Assembly: GCA_964504195.1 (NCBI GenBank)
Contig: CAZDDI010000040.1
Span: 1 to 39,049, forward strand
From: CAZDDI01 sp964504195
GTDB lineage: Bacteria > Chloroflexota > Anaerolineae > B4-G1 > SLSP01
DNA length: 39,049 bases
Direction of reading: 5' to 3'
Shown here: in pieces, positions 15,301 through 22,454 of the stretch
Numbering within the stretch: the stretch's first letter is position 1
How the letters are laid out: each line of letters opens with the position of its first letter
Translations under genes and position numbers: made by a program
The notes under the pieces: generated by a model
What the model was told of the DNA's origin: nothing
The model's database searches: none
What the model saw: only the letters and a program-made list of their open reading frames with translations

Positions 15301-17321
15301 CGCAATCTGACCTGGCCTTGCTCGAAGGGACCCAGCGGATGTTACAGCGTTTGGGCATCATCAGCACCATCTACCAGAACCGCCGTCCGGCAGGCAGCAC
15401 CCAGCTCCCGGATGGGCACGGCAACACCCGCGACTATCCCACGCGCGCCCAACATGAACTGGTCATCAACAGCGACAATTTGGCCGTTTTCGCCGAGCGC
15501 ATCGGGTTCAAGGATGTGGAAAAAGCGGCGAAACTAACCGAGCGACTCAACGCTTACCAGCGCAAACTCAACCGCGAACGGTTTGTGGATCCGATTGTTG
15601 CCATCACGTCCAAAGGCACAGCGGATGTGTTCGATGTGCAAATCCCCGATGTCCACGCCTTCGCGGCCAATGGCATCCACACACACAACTGCGGAGAGCA
15701 ATTCCTGCTCCCTTACGAGAACTGCTGTCTCGGCTCGATCAACCTCGCCCGCCACCTCGCCGTTACCGCCGAGGGCGCGCCTACGGTGGATTGGGACACG
15801 CTGGCGGAAACCATCGCTGTCGGTGTGCATTTCCTGGACAACGTGGTGACGGTGAACGCCTACGTCCCTGCCGTGCCACAGTTGCGCGAAGCCGCGCACA
15901 ACTCCCGGCGCATCGGGCTGGGGATTATGGGACTGGCCGATTTGCTCTTCCATGTGGGCATCGCCTACGGCTCCGAGGCCGGTCAGGACATGGCCGCGCA
16001 GGTCATGGAATTCTGCCGTTACCACGCCATGCTCAGCAGCATCCAGCTCGCCAAAACGCGCGGCCCCTTCCCCGCCATCAGCGGCAGCCGCTACGACCCG
16101 CAACACGTCACCTGGGAACCGCCACAATGGCCGGACTGGCTCGGTGGCGCACCGCAACACGACTGGGGACGCCCGACATTGGATTGGGCGGGGCTGGTCA
16201 AGAAACTCAAGAAACACGGCATCCGCAACGCCGCGCAGTTGACCATCGCGCCCACCGGCACGATCGCTACCATCTCCGGCGCGGAAGGCTACGGCTGCGA
16301 GCCGATCTTCGCGCTCAGTTACACGCGCAATATGCTGGATGAAGGCCGCCAGATTGCGCTGCGCTATTCCAGCCCACACTTCATCCACGCATTAGAAGCC
16401 GCCGGCATAGATACCGACACACAGGAGCAGATACTGGAGCAGGTAGCGCTCACCGGCAGCTGCCAAACGGTCGAAGAAATTCCCGCCGCCATCCGCGACA
16501 TATTTGTGGTCGCATCCGACATCTCTGCCGAGGGGCACATTCGGATGCAAGCCGCGCTCCAAGTCTTCACCGATGCCAGCATCAGCAAGACGATCAACTT
16601 CCCGGCCACCGCCACGTCCGATGACATCGCCGAAGCGTTCCGGCTGGCGTGGCGTCTGGGTTGCAAGGGGCTGACGGTCTATGTGGCCGGGTCGCGCGAG
16701 CAAGAGGTGCTGGAGACGGAATCGGTGCGGCAGCAAAAGCAAGGGATAGAAGCAGCGCCCATCACACCGGTTCCCACGCCCAAGCCCTGGGAAGGCAACG
16801 CCGTGCGCCCACGCCCCAAGTGCCTTAACGGGCGCACCTACCGCGTCCCCACGCCGTTGGGCACAGCCTACGTTAACATCAACATCAATGGGCACGATCA
16901 GCCTTTTGAAGTGTTCCTCAACATCGCTAAGGCCGGCTCGGATACGGCAGCGGTAGCAGAAGCGATGGCGCGTTTGATTTCGCTGACGCTGCGCCTGCCT
17001 TCACCGATGGAGCCGCGCCGCCGCCTGGAGGAGGTAGTGGATCAGCTGGGCGGCATCGGCGGGGGACGGCCCTTGGGCTTCGGGCACAATCGCGTGCTGA
17101 GCCTGCCGGATGGAGTCGCGCGCGTGCTCAACGATTACCTGAAAGAGACAGAGGTTACCGAGGAAAACGATGGTAACACCGGCGCAACGGTCACTGTGGC
17201 ATCCAAACAACAGCTGGCGCTGTTCCCGGTGGGCGATCTCTGCCCAATGTGTGGGCAGGCCGCGATGGCCTACACAGAGGGCTGTCGCCGGTGCTACGCC
17301 TGCGGGCACAGCGAGTGTTAG
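12327..17321 (+). CDS. nrdJ: Vitamin B12-dependent ribonucleotide reductase (class II) with two inteins
   Basis: A 1664-codon precursor of NrdJ, which makes deoxyribonucleotides using adenosylcobalamin. Exteins: residues 1-174 (QLAACFVIP with a redox cysteine, QTGGGNGFSFSRLRP), 625-756 (SRRGANMAVL, ending ESTNP) and 1122-1664 (CGEQFLLPYENCCLGSINL, P-loop-like APTGTIATISG, C-terminal zinc ribbon CPMCG ... CRRCYACGHSEC). Inteins occupy 175-624 and 757-1121. Splicing leaves about 849 residues. In the spliced protein the class II active-site motif N-P-C-G-E is rebuilt, with C1122 as the thiyl-radical cysteine. AGGAG lies eight bases before the ATG. Coding is continuous with no frameshift. Identity is secure; splicing is inferred from intact splice motifs. 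Confidence 0.96.
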   Translation: MSIFIEPILSEEDLTAQFTANSVTVLQKRYLRKDENGTPTESIAAMFRRVAHHIAQGDDEATREETETRFYNLLSRLHFVPNSPTFTGAGTPLGQLAACFVIPIDDDMGRKPGGIFQSLRDAALIQQTGGGNGFSFSRLRPKNSLVVSSMGKATGPVGFLRVYDRAFGEIAQGGCLTPDTLVFTANGLLRLDEIVAQDTPGWQPHSLTVATDEGAQRSTQGFNHGVGPVLRVKTDCGLELTGTPEHKIKVLTPTGPVWQQLDTLQPGEAIQVILNQHAGQLRPLQHPVQHHGNQIMPQFPAQLDDALAFFIGYLIGDGFVAQGNSDHRVGVSVAHSSYLMDALPVLMHQLFGDAVTIHTQQKPEDASVTFVIDNCALKDFLLLNGLGKSTSHTVTVPRLIRQSPPEVVGAFLRGLFEADGALSHGYPMLLSSSETLIREVATLLMGLGCPVKIAPQASHEDRYGAAPMWLVRVHSCLGLEQWQARIGCDPRSRFQACHTFEPDLARESSYALPHPAYWVAPVLEAITLPQIDRRGRGQGKHFRSAAPQLRKQLLRYTRGERQLTLSAHRQLSAQYPEFAQHARPVGNSWYVTVTAIEPAGESLTLDLEVEHNHTYLANGMTVHNSRRGANMAVLRIDHPDIEEFISCKTTEGAISNFNISVGMVDAFMEAVEQDTDWPLVFPDTQDSNYRSFEGTIEDAREASLPLLTHQTVAARDLFNRIVKQAWRNGEPGMLFLDAAQRDNPVPHLGRYESTNPCLVGDTWVITAEGPRQIHSLVGLATSLLLDDTFHATTDAGFFSTGHREVLEIQTHNGHRLTLTANHPLKVVTRKTRYTLQSAWREAGQLQVGDELLLANHRGVSWAGAGTSDEGYLLGALVGDGTITIGRAILSVWGDGPSAQAVREEILRIAQQFPHRADFQGFVTIEERNETRLTLKSIYELALQFGLSETFKGISAEIEQSSSDFYAGFLRGLFDTDGTIIGAQEKGVSVRLAQSDLALLEGTQRMLQRLGIISTIYQNRRPAGSTQLPDGHGNTRDYPTRAQHELVINSDNLAVFAERIGFKDVEKAAKLTERLNAYQRKLNRERFVDPIVAITSKGTADVFDVQIPDVHAFAANGIHTHNCGEQFLLPYENCCLGSINLARHLAVTAEGAPTVDWDTLAETIAVGVHFLDNVVTVNAYVPAVPQLREAAHNSRRIGLGIMGLADLLFHVGIAYGSEAGQDMAAQVMEFCRYHAMLSSIQLAKTRGPFPAISGSRYDPQHVTWEPPQWPDWLGGAPQHDWGRPTLDWAGLVKKLKKHGIRNAAQLTIAPTGTIATISGAEGYGCEPIFALSYTRNMLDEGRQIALRYSSPHFIHALEAAGIDTDTQEQILEQVALTGSCQTVEEIPAAIRDIFVVASDISAEGHIRMQAALQVFTDASISKTINFPATATSDDIAEAFRLAWRLGCKGLTVYVAGSREQEVLETESVRQQKQGIEAAPITPVPTPKPWEGNAVRPRPKCLNGRTYRVPTPLGTAYVNININGHDQPFEVFLNIAKAGSDTAAVAEAMARLISLTLRLPSPMEPRRRLEEVVDQLGGIGGGRPLGFGHNRVLSLPDGVARVLNDYLKETEVTEENDGNTGATVTVASKQQLALFPVGDLCPMCGQAAMAYTEGCRRCYACGHSEC
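12849..14198 (+). mobile_element. NrdJ intein 1 with LAGLIDADG homing endonuclease
   Basis: A 450-residue intein in the frame of nrdJ, precursor residues 175-624. Block A starts with Cys175 (CLTPDTLVFTANG). Block B has TGTPEHKIKV. Two LAGLIDADG helices are present, FFIGYLIGDGF and FLRGLFEADGA, with both acidic residues intact, so the homing endonuclease may still be active. Block F is LDLEVEHNHTYLANG and block G ends in VHN, followed by the +1 residue Ser625. Insertion lies between AQGG and SRRGANM of the reductase. Confidence 0.92.
14595..15689 (+). mobile_element. NrdJ intein 2 at the catalytic cysteine, LAGLIDADG type
   Basis: A 365-residue intein, precursor residues 757-1121. Block A is CLVGDTWVITAEG, block B LTANHPLKVVT. 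The LAGLIDADG helices are YLLGALVGDGT and FLRGLFDTDGT, both with Asp retained. Block F is VFDVQIPDVHAFAANG, block G ends IHTHN, and the +1 residue is Cys1122. That cysteine is the reductase's radical-bearing residue in NP-CGEQ, so excision is needed for any activity. It is shorter than intein 1 and differs in sequence, so the two are unlikely to be recent duplicates. Confidence 0.92.
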
Positions 17322-17495
17322 CGTCCCCTGAGCCTGCCGAAGGGAGCCTGCCGAAGGGTACACATAGTTACCGAAGGGCCGCCGCCTTCGACAGGCTCAG
17401 AGGCCTTCGACAGGCTCAGAGGCCTTCGACAGGCTCAGGCAACGGGATTGCGCGCCTAGCGTCCCCTGAGCCTGCCGAAGGGGGCCTGCCAAAGG
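17322..17495. repeat. Cluster of short palindromic repeats (CCTGAGCCTGCCGAAGG type)
   Basis: After the nrdJ stop, units such as CCTGAGCCTGCCGAAGGG, GAGCCTGCCGAAGGG and their complements CCTTCGACAGGCTCAG occur at least six times in both orientations within about 175 bp. They can fold into several alternative hairpins. This is REP-like intergenic DNA and holds no gene. Confidence 0.8.
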
Positions 17496-17503
17496 GTACA
17501 CAA

Positions 17504-17539
17504 AAGACCTGACAGGTTTGAGAAAACCTGTCAGGTCTT
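17504..17539. terminator. Bidirectional hairpin between nrdJ and greA
   Basis: A perfect 16-bp stem, AAGACCTGACAGGTTT with AAACCTGTCAGGTCTT, and a 4-base loop (17520-17523). It lies between the converging nrdJ and greA genes, 14 bp past the greA stop. The T-rich ends on each strand suit a shared terminator. The same palindrome type recurs in weaker form at 29154-29245 and 35238-35263. Confidence 0.7.
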
Positions 17540-17553
17540 GATTGAAGCCGCGT

Positions 17554-18039
17554 TTATTGCACGCTCAGAATGCGGAAACGCATCTCGCCGCCGGGCGCAC
17601 TGACTGTAACCACGTCACCCACGCGCCGCCCCAGCAAGGCCACGCCTAGTGGCGACTCATGCGAGATATAACCCTTGCTAGGATCAGCCTCAGTCGGGCC
17701 AACCAGCCAGTACGTTTCAGGCTCGTCGTAGCCGTCTTCTGTCACTGTGACCTGCGACCCTAGCGCAGCGCTGCCATCAGCAGTGTCCGGCTCGCGCTCG
17801 ATGAGCACCGCGTTACGCAGTTTGTGTTGTACCTCGCGGATGCGGCCCTCCAAAAAGCCCTGCTCTTCTTTGGCTGAGATATAATCCGCGTTCTCCGAGA
17901 GATCACCCTGCTTGATGGCCGCGTGGAGCCGTGCCGCCAACGCAGGGCGTTTAACGTCAAGCAACTCCGTCAACTCCGCTTCCAGAGCGGCTTTACCCTC
18001 AGCCGTCAAATATACCGGATCTTGAATATCCATACTCAC
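17554..18039 (-). CDS. greA: Transcription elongation factor GreA
   Basis: A 161-residue GreA, which enters the RNA polymerase secondary channel and stimulates cleavage of backtracked RNA. The N-terminal coiled coil carries the conserved GDLSENADYISAKEEQGFLEGRI, including the acidic tip residues D and E. The C-terminal FKBP-like domain has SPLGVALLGRRVGDVVTVSAPGG. Length is typical. Start is a GTG at 18039 (SD GGAGG four bases upstream) or the ATG two codons later (SD ten bases upstream); I cannot decide between them. It is a single gene convergent to nrdJ. Confidence 0.95.
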   Translation of the reverse strand: MSMDIQDPVYLTAEGKAALEAELTELLDVKRPALAARLHAAIKQGDLSENADYISAKEEQGFLEGRIREVQHKLRNAVLIEREPDTADGSAALGSQVTVTEDGYDEPETYWLVGPTEADPSKGYISHESPLGVALLGRRVGDVVTVSAPGGEMRFRILSVQ

Positions 18040-18185
18040 TTGTCCTCCACCAATTTCATCTATTCTACCACACGTTACGCAGTTTTGCTACTTTTATAAT
18101 CTGTGCTACACTTATAAAAACGGGTTTGGGGAAGTTTGGCCCTGCGCATTTGGATAACCCACAGGCAATCGCAAGGAAAAGATAG

Positions 18186-18440
18186 ATGCAATCAGCTGTA
18201 CAAACTGAAACGCTAGAACAATCTGCAATGCTGACCCAACTTGTTCCGGCTGTTCGTAAATTATCCGCCATTGATAAACTACGGCTTATCCGCATCTTGG
18301 CTGAAGAACTCGAAGATGCCAAAGAGATTTTCCCCTTTGAAGCTGGCAAGACCTATTACCTTCCGACGCCTTACAATTCCTTCAACGCGGCTACAATTCT
18401 GGCTGAGGCTATGGCTTCTTATCAGGAAGAGATTAACTGA
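18186..18440 (+). CDS. Small protein of unknown function
   Basis: An 84-residue acidic protein I cannot name. Residues 26-42 (LSAIDKLRLIRILAEEL) form an amphipathic helix like that of many short proteins sitting beside toxins or in accessory DNA, and residues 53-68 contain the aromatic-rich GKTYYLPTPYNSFNAA. No signal peptide or membrane segment. AAGGA lies eight bases before the ATG, and a TATAAT sits at 18095-18100 without a clear -35. It precedes the MBL-fold gene by 122 bp. A partner toxin is not seen next to it. Confidence 0.6.
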   Translation: MQSAVQTETLEQSAMLTQLVPAVRKLSAIDKLRLIRILAEELEDAKEIFPFEAGKTYYLPTPYNSFNAATILAEAMASYQEEIN

Positions 18441-18562
18441 TACTGGGGGGCAAATGAATTTCTTTATGGAATTTGATGTGTGTTTTTACCGTTCACAATT
18501 GGAATTTGAGGTCAAACCTAGGGTCCGCTCAATCTAAAATCTGGCAGAGTAAAGGCAATACC

Positions 18563-19483
18563 ATGGATAAAGACACTTTCCTCGTCAAGTTACGCGGGGT
18601 GCGCGGCGGATACCCCATGCCCGGCCCGACTACGGTGAAGTATGGTGGCAATACCACCTGCATTGAGGTGCGCGTGGGCGGTCATCTCATCATCGTGGAT
18701 GCCGGCACCGGAATCATCGCGCTGGGGCAGGAGATGCTCCGCGCCTACGAAACCGACCACGCGCCGATGCGCATGACCATGTTGCTTACCCACCTGCACC
18801 ATGACCACACACAAGGCTTCCCTTTCTTCGTGCCAGGACGCCATCCGCATAGCCGCCTCTGTATCCTCGGCCCGCGCCCGCAACAGGAACAAGACCTGGA
18901 AAGCGCGCTCAACCAGGTACTCCAACCGCCCGTATTTCCGGTCGGCCTGGAAGGGCTGCACAGCGAGCGGCATATCGGCCATGTACGCGAAGGCGATATG
19001 CTAGTGTTGAACGAGCCTAATGACCACCCCACCTTGCTGAGCGTGCAAGAGAATCAAACTCAAGTTCCAGCAGATGCGGTCACGGTCAATGTGATGCGAG
19101 GCTACCATCACCCACGTGAAGGCGTTTTATGTTACCGTATCAACTATCAGGGGCGCAGCGCCGTTGTCGCTACAGATACAGAAGGCTACATCGGCATAGA
19201 CCGGCGGCTGGCTAAATTCGCACAGGGCGCGGATTTATTGATTCATGATGCTGAATATGACGAGCACGAGTATGCCGACACGCCGCCGGTACGGCAGGGC
19301 TGGGGCCATAGCACCTGGCGCATGGCGGTCGAGTTGGCACAAGCCGCACAAGTCAAGCATTTGGTAATGACCCACCACAATCCCGGCCACAATGACGCTT
19401 ACCTGGATGAAATGGAGCGCAAAGCACAAGCGCTGTTCCCCAACGCTTTTATGGCTATCGAAAATCACCCGATCTACCTCTAA
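18563..19483 (+). CDS. MBL-fold metallohydrolase
   Basis: A 306-residue metallo-beta-lactamase-fold hydrolase. The zinc motif THLHHDHTQGF gives H77, H79, D81 and H82. Further ligands are likely in GYHHPREG, in the ATDTEG segment and in MTHHNPGHND. The opening RGVRGGYPMPGPTTVKYGGNTTCIEV resembles the RNase Z / cyclic-nucleotide phosphodiesterase / PhnP branch. Substrate is unknown. The ATG at 18563 fits the family start; its SD (AAAGG) is weak, and a longer frame from 18473 has no homology. It begins a tight three-gene run (17 bp to npdG, which ends 8 bp before cofE), so a role linked to F420 metabolism is possible but unproven. Confidence 0.85.
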   Translation: MDKDTFLVKLRGVRGGYPMPGPTTVKYGGNTTCIEVRVGGHLIIVDAGTGIIALGQEMLRAYETDHAPMRMTMLLTHLHHDHTQGFPFFVPGRHPHSRLCILGPRPQQEQDLESALNQVLQPPVFPVGLEGLHSERHIGHVREGDMLVLNEPNDHPTLLSVQENQTQVPADAVTVNVMRGYHHPREGVLCYRINYQGRSAVVATDTEGYIGIDRRLAKFAQGADLLIHDAEYDEHEYADTPPVRQGWGHSTWRMAVELAQAAQVKHLVMTHHNPGHNDAYLDEMERKAQALFPNAFMAIENHPIYL

Positions 19484-19500
19484 CTACGGAGAGCAATAGT

Positions 19501-20175
19501 ATGGAAGAATATCCCCGTTATACTTTGGCCGTCCTCGGCGGCACCGGCAACGAAGGCCCTGGTCTGGCATTGCGTTGGGCGCGCGCCGGGCATACCGTCA
19601 TCATCGGCTCGCGGCAGGCTGAAAAAGCGCAGCGCGTGGCCGAAGACCTCAATACCAAACTCGGCACACCGCTGATTGTGGGGATGGATAACCTCGCTGC
19701 AGCTGAAGCCTGCGACGTGGCCGTGATTACCGTGCCCTATAGCGCGCAGAACGCGCTCCTGGAAAGCCTCAAACCGGCCTTGCAAGGCAAGGTGCTGGTC
19801 AATGTTACGGTAGCGATGAAGCCACCCAAAGTGGCGCGCGCTTATATTCCGCCGGAAGGCTCGGCCTGCGAGCAATCGCAAGCACTGCTCGGCCCTGAGG
19901 TGCGCGTAGTTGCCGCCTTCCAGAACGTCGGCGCGCATTACCTGGAAGACGCAGACCACCCAGTGGATTGTGATGTGCTGATTTGCGGTGATGACAAAGA
20001 TGCCAAGCGCATCGCCATCCAGCTGGCAGAGGATATCGGCACGCGCGGCATTGACGCCGGGCCATTGGTCAACGCCAAAGTAATTGAAGGGCTGACCTCT
20101 GTACTTATCGGCATCAACATCCGCTACAAAGTCCCCGGCGCCGGCATCCGGATTACGGGCTTATCACTCGAATAA
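19501..20175 (+). CDS. npdG: F420-dependent NADP oxidoreductase (NpdG/Fno)
   Basis: A 224-residue protein that moves hydride between coenzyme F420 and NADP(H) in the cytosol. The Rossmann motif LAVLGGTGNEGPGLALRW and IIGSRQAEKAQRVAEDLN are typical of the family, as are AVITVPYSAQNALL and FQNVGAHYLEDADHPVDCDV. GGAG precedes the ATG. It lies 17 bp behind the MBL gene and 8 bp before cofE. Its presence beside cofE shows that the organism both makes and uses F420. Confidence 0.93.
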   Translation: MEEYPRYTLAVLGGTGNEGPGLALRWARAGHTVIIGSRQAEKAQRVAEDLNTKLGTPLIVGMDNLAAAEACDVAVITVPYSAQNALLESLKPALQGKVLVNVTVAMKPPKVARAYIPPEGSACEQSQALLGPEVRVVAAFQNVGAHYLEDADHPVDCDVLICGDDKDAKRIAIQLAEDIGTRGIDAGPLVNAKVIEGLTSVLIGINIRYKVPGAGIRITGLSLE

Positions 20176-20183
20176 GCCGCTAG

Positions 20184-20951
20184 ATGCCAGCCCCACAGCT
20201 CGCCCTCTACGCCCTGCGCACCCTCCCCAACATTCAGGCCGGGGATGATCTCACCGCGCTGCTGCTTGCCGCGCTCCACAACGAATCGCTCACGCTGAGC
20301 GACGGCGATGTGCTCGTCGTCACCCAAAAAATCGTCTCCAAGTCCGAGGGCTGCGCCGTGCCGCTGGAAACGGTCATACCCTCACCCGAAGCGCACCGCC
20401 TCGCTGCTGCGGCCCAAAAAGACCCCCGGCTGGTGGAGGTGATTTTGCAAGGCTCGCGCGGCGTCGTGCGGCAATCCGGGCCGGTGCTCATCATGGAAAC
20501 CCGCCACGGCTGGATTTGCGCGAACGCCGGGGTGGATCGCTCCAACGTGGCCGGGCCGGAGGGCGAGATAGCTTTACCGCTGCCGGTTGATCCCGACGCC
20601 TCCGCACACCGCATCCGTGCAGCGCTCCGTCAGGCGACCGGGGCGGATATTGCCGTCATCATCAGTGATACGCACGGGCGGCCCTGGCGCGAGGGAACGG
20701 TCAACGTGGCGCTGGGCGTGGCGGGGATGTTGCCCCTGGCCGATTTGCGCGGGCAGCCGGATATGTTCGGCTACACGCTGCAAGTGACCGTAGTCGCCCG
20801 CGCCGATGAGCTTGCCGCCGCCGCCGGGCTGCTGATGGGACAGGCTGCCGAGCGCATCCCGGTGGTACTGATCCGGGGCGCAGACTATCCACGCGGCGAC
20901 GGGCGCGCTGTAACTATGCAACGTCCGCCGGAACGCGATTTGTTCCGGTGA
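20184..20951 (+). CDS. cofE: Coenzyme F420-0:L-glutamate ligase
   Basis: A 255-residue CofE, the GTP-dependent ligase adding the gamma-linked glutamate tail to F420-0. Conserved segments include DGDVLVVTQKIVSKSEG, ETRHGWICANAGVDRSN, SDTHGRPWREGTVNVALG and the C-terminal PRGDGRAVTMQRPPERDLFR. It lacks the extra C-terminal FMN-binding domain of actinobacterial FbiB and so resembles archaeal-type stand-alone CofE. It follows npdG by 8 bp with a weak SD. A MITE-like repeat begins one base after its stop codon. Confidence 0.94.
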   Translation: MPAPQLALYALRTLPNIQAGDDLTALLLAALHNESLTLSDGDVLVVTQKIVSKSEGCAVPLETVIPSPEAHRLAAAAQKDPRLVEVILQGSRGVVRQSGPVLIMETRHGWICANAGVDRSNVAGPEGEIALPLPVDPDASAHRIRAALRQATGADIAVIISDTHGRPWREGTVNVALGVAGMLPLADLRGQPDMFGYTLQVTVVARADELAAAAGLLMGQAAERIPVVLIRGADYPRGDGRAVTMQRPPERDLFR

Positions 20952-20952
20952 A

Positions 20953-21121
20953 TACCAATTAAAAATTTACGAATTGAGAATTTTGCCCTACCCCCTTGCC
21001 CCCTCCCCACGCCGCTGTGCGGCGCGGGGAGGGGGCAGGGGGAAAGGGGGGATCATTTTATTTTTAGAGCGACCGATTTCACACAAAACCTTATTTACGG
21101 ATTAATTTCTTAAAATTCATA
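20953..21121 (-). mobile_element. GC-hairpin MITE-like repeat, copy B
   Basis: A 169-bp repeat with TA at each end. Read on the minus strand it starts TATGAATTTTAAGAAATT, continues with AAATAAGGTTTTGTGTG and AAAATAAAATGATC as in copies A and C, then folds into a long C-run/G-run hairpin whose tip is GCGCCGCACAGCGGCG. Positions 21026-21051 carry four G-runs of four to six G, a G-quadruplex motif. It begins immediately after the cofE stop. Confidence 0.75.
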
Positions 21122-21173
21122 AGCCTGTGCTACAGAGAGAGAATGCGCCGTTCGCCGCTACGTGAAGCTTGTC

Positions 21174-21294
21174 TACCGTACATTTTCCAAGCGCATTCAG
21201 TTTTAGCCACGAATTAGCATGAATTTTACGAATTTCTTATTGTTTTCGTGTTAATTCGAGTGAATTCGTGGCAAAAATCTACAAGTGTACGGTA
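21174..21294. repeat. Nested inverted repeat between cofE and the LLM gene
   Basis: Outer arms TACCGTACA (21174-21182) and TGTACGGTA (21286-21294) enclose inner arms GCCACGAATT (21206-21215) and AATTCGTGGC (21263-21272). The AT-rich middle reads like degenerate copies of the same phrase. CGTGAAGC occurs as a direct repeat outside both arms. No coding potential. With copy B it fills the whole 424-bp gap before the LLM gene. Confidence 0.65.
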
Positions 21295-21375
21295 GCAAAC
21301 GTGAAGCAAACGCTTCGCGTTACAATAGTTTTGATTTGCCATTCACCATTCACCATTTTCAAGGGAGGATTGAGT

Positions 21376-22383
21376 ATGCCACAGAATATTATTCCACGAG
21401 TAGCCCTATACCTTCAGGACGCGCATCCTATCCGCGACGGGATGGCGTATGCGCAATACGCCGAAAAGCGCGGCTTCGAGGCCGTCTGGCAGGCGGAGAG
21501 CCGCCTGGTGCGCGATGCCATCGTGCCGATGGCCGCTTTTGCCGCCGTGACCGAGCACATCAAGATTGGGTCAGGCGTCATCAACAACTGGACGCGCAAC
21601 ATTGGCCTGCTGGCGGCCACCTACCTCACGCTCGACGATCTTGCGCCCGATCGCATCATCTGCGGCATCGGCGCATGGTGGGATCCGCTGGCGCGCAACG
21701 TGGGGATCGAGCGGCGCAAGCCGTTGACTGCCATGCGTGAAACCATCGAAGTGCTGCGCAAGCTGTTGGCGCTGGAAAATGTCACTTACGAAGGCGAATT
21801 TCACAGCGTCAAGGGCATCGAGCTGGACGTGATCCACGGGCGACGCGAGCCGCGCAATGTGCCGATTATGATCGGCGCGACCGGCGATAAGATGATGGAG
21901 CTGACCGGCGAGATTTCCGATGGCGCGGTACTGAACTACTGCGTTCCGCCGGAGTACAACGACCGCGCGCTGGAGCTGCTCGAAGCGGGCGCGCGCAAAG
22001 CCGGGCGCACGCTGGATGAGATTGATCGCCCGCAGCTCATCGTCTGCTCCGTCCACGAGGATCGCGCGGAGGCCATCCGGGGCGCGAAGATGCTGCTCAC
22101 GCAATATCTGGCGCAGCAGCCCCATATCGCCAAAGCCAGCGGCGTCAAGCCGGAAATTGTGACGCAAATCCAGTCTATCCTGGGCTGGCCCGCTACTAAA
22201 GAACAAATCGAAAAGGCAATGGTGTATGTGCCGGACGAGCTGATCCTGCGCATCACGGCTACCGGCACGCCGGAAGAGGCCATCGCCAAAGTACAGGAAT
22301 ACGTCAAGCGCGGCGCAACGTGCCCCATCCTCTACCCGCTGGGCGATGTCAAACTGATGATTGATACGTTTGCGATACAGTAA
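21376..22383 (+). CDS. LLM-class (luciferase-like) oxidoreductase, probably F420-dependent
   Basis: A 335-residue TIM-barrel oxidoreductase of the bacterial luciferase / methylene-H4MPT reductase superfamily. Typical elements are QYAEKRGFEAVWQAESRLVRDA, IKIGSGVINNWTRN, RIICGIGAWWDP and VPIMIGATGDKMMELTGEISDGAVLN. Cofactor may be F420 or FMN; the neighbouring npdG and cofE favour F420. Substrate cannot be told from sequence. The ATG at 21376 has GGGAGG seven bases upstream, and the family start fits. The gene is separated from cofE by repeats and so may have its own promoter. Confidence 0.88.
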   Translation: MPQNIIPRVALYLQDAHPIRDGMAYAQYAEKRGFEAVWQAESRLVRDAIVPMAAFAAVTEHIKIGSGVINNWTRNIGLLAATYLTLDDLAPDRIICGIGAWWDPLARNVGIERRKPLTAMRETIEVLRKLLALENVTYEGEFHSVKGIELDVIHGRREPRNVPIMIGATGDKMMELTGEISDGAVLNYCVPPEYNDRALELLEAGARKAGRTLDEIDRPQLIVCSVHEDRAEAIRGAKMLLTQYLAQQPHIAKASGVKPEIVTQIQSILGWPATKEQIEKAMVYVPDELILRITATGTPEEAIAKVQEYVKRGATCPILYPLGDVKLMIDTFAIQ

Positions 22384-22418
22384 GACGTACTGCGTAATGC
22401 GTGCTGCGTAATGTATGA

Positions 22419-22435
22419 TATAATAGGTGTATACA
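22419..22435 (+). promoter_or_regulatory. Putative promoter and operator of the toxin-antitoxin pair
   Basis: A TATAAT (22419-22424) 30 bp before the antitoxin ATG is followed by the 8-bp palindrome TGTATACA (22428-22435), a plausible site for autorepression by the RHH antitoxin. TGCGTAATG is directly repeated just upstream. No good -35 is visible. Confidence 0.4.
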
Positions 22436-22454
22436 TCACGCAAGGAGGCACCGC

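Noticed and set aside
15534..16388. 284-codon minus-strand frame opposite nrdJ
   Set aside because: Lies entirely on the antisense of a conserved coding region; composition is typical of GC-rich antisense frames.
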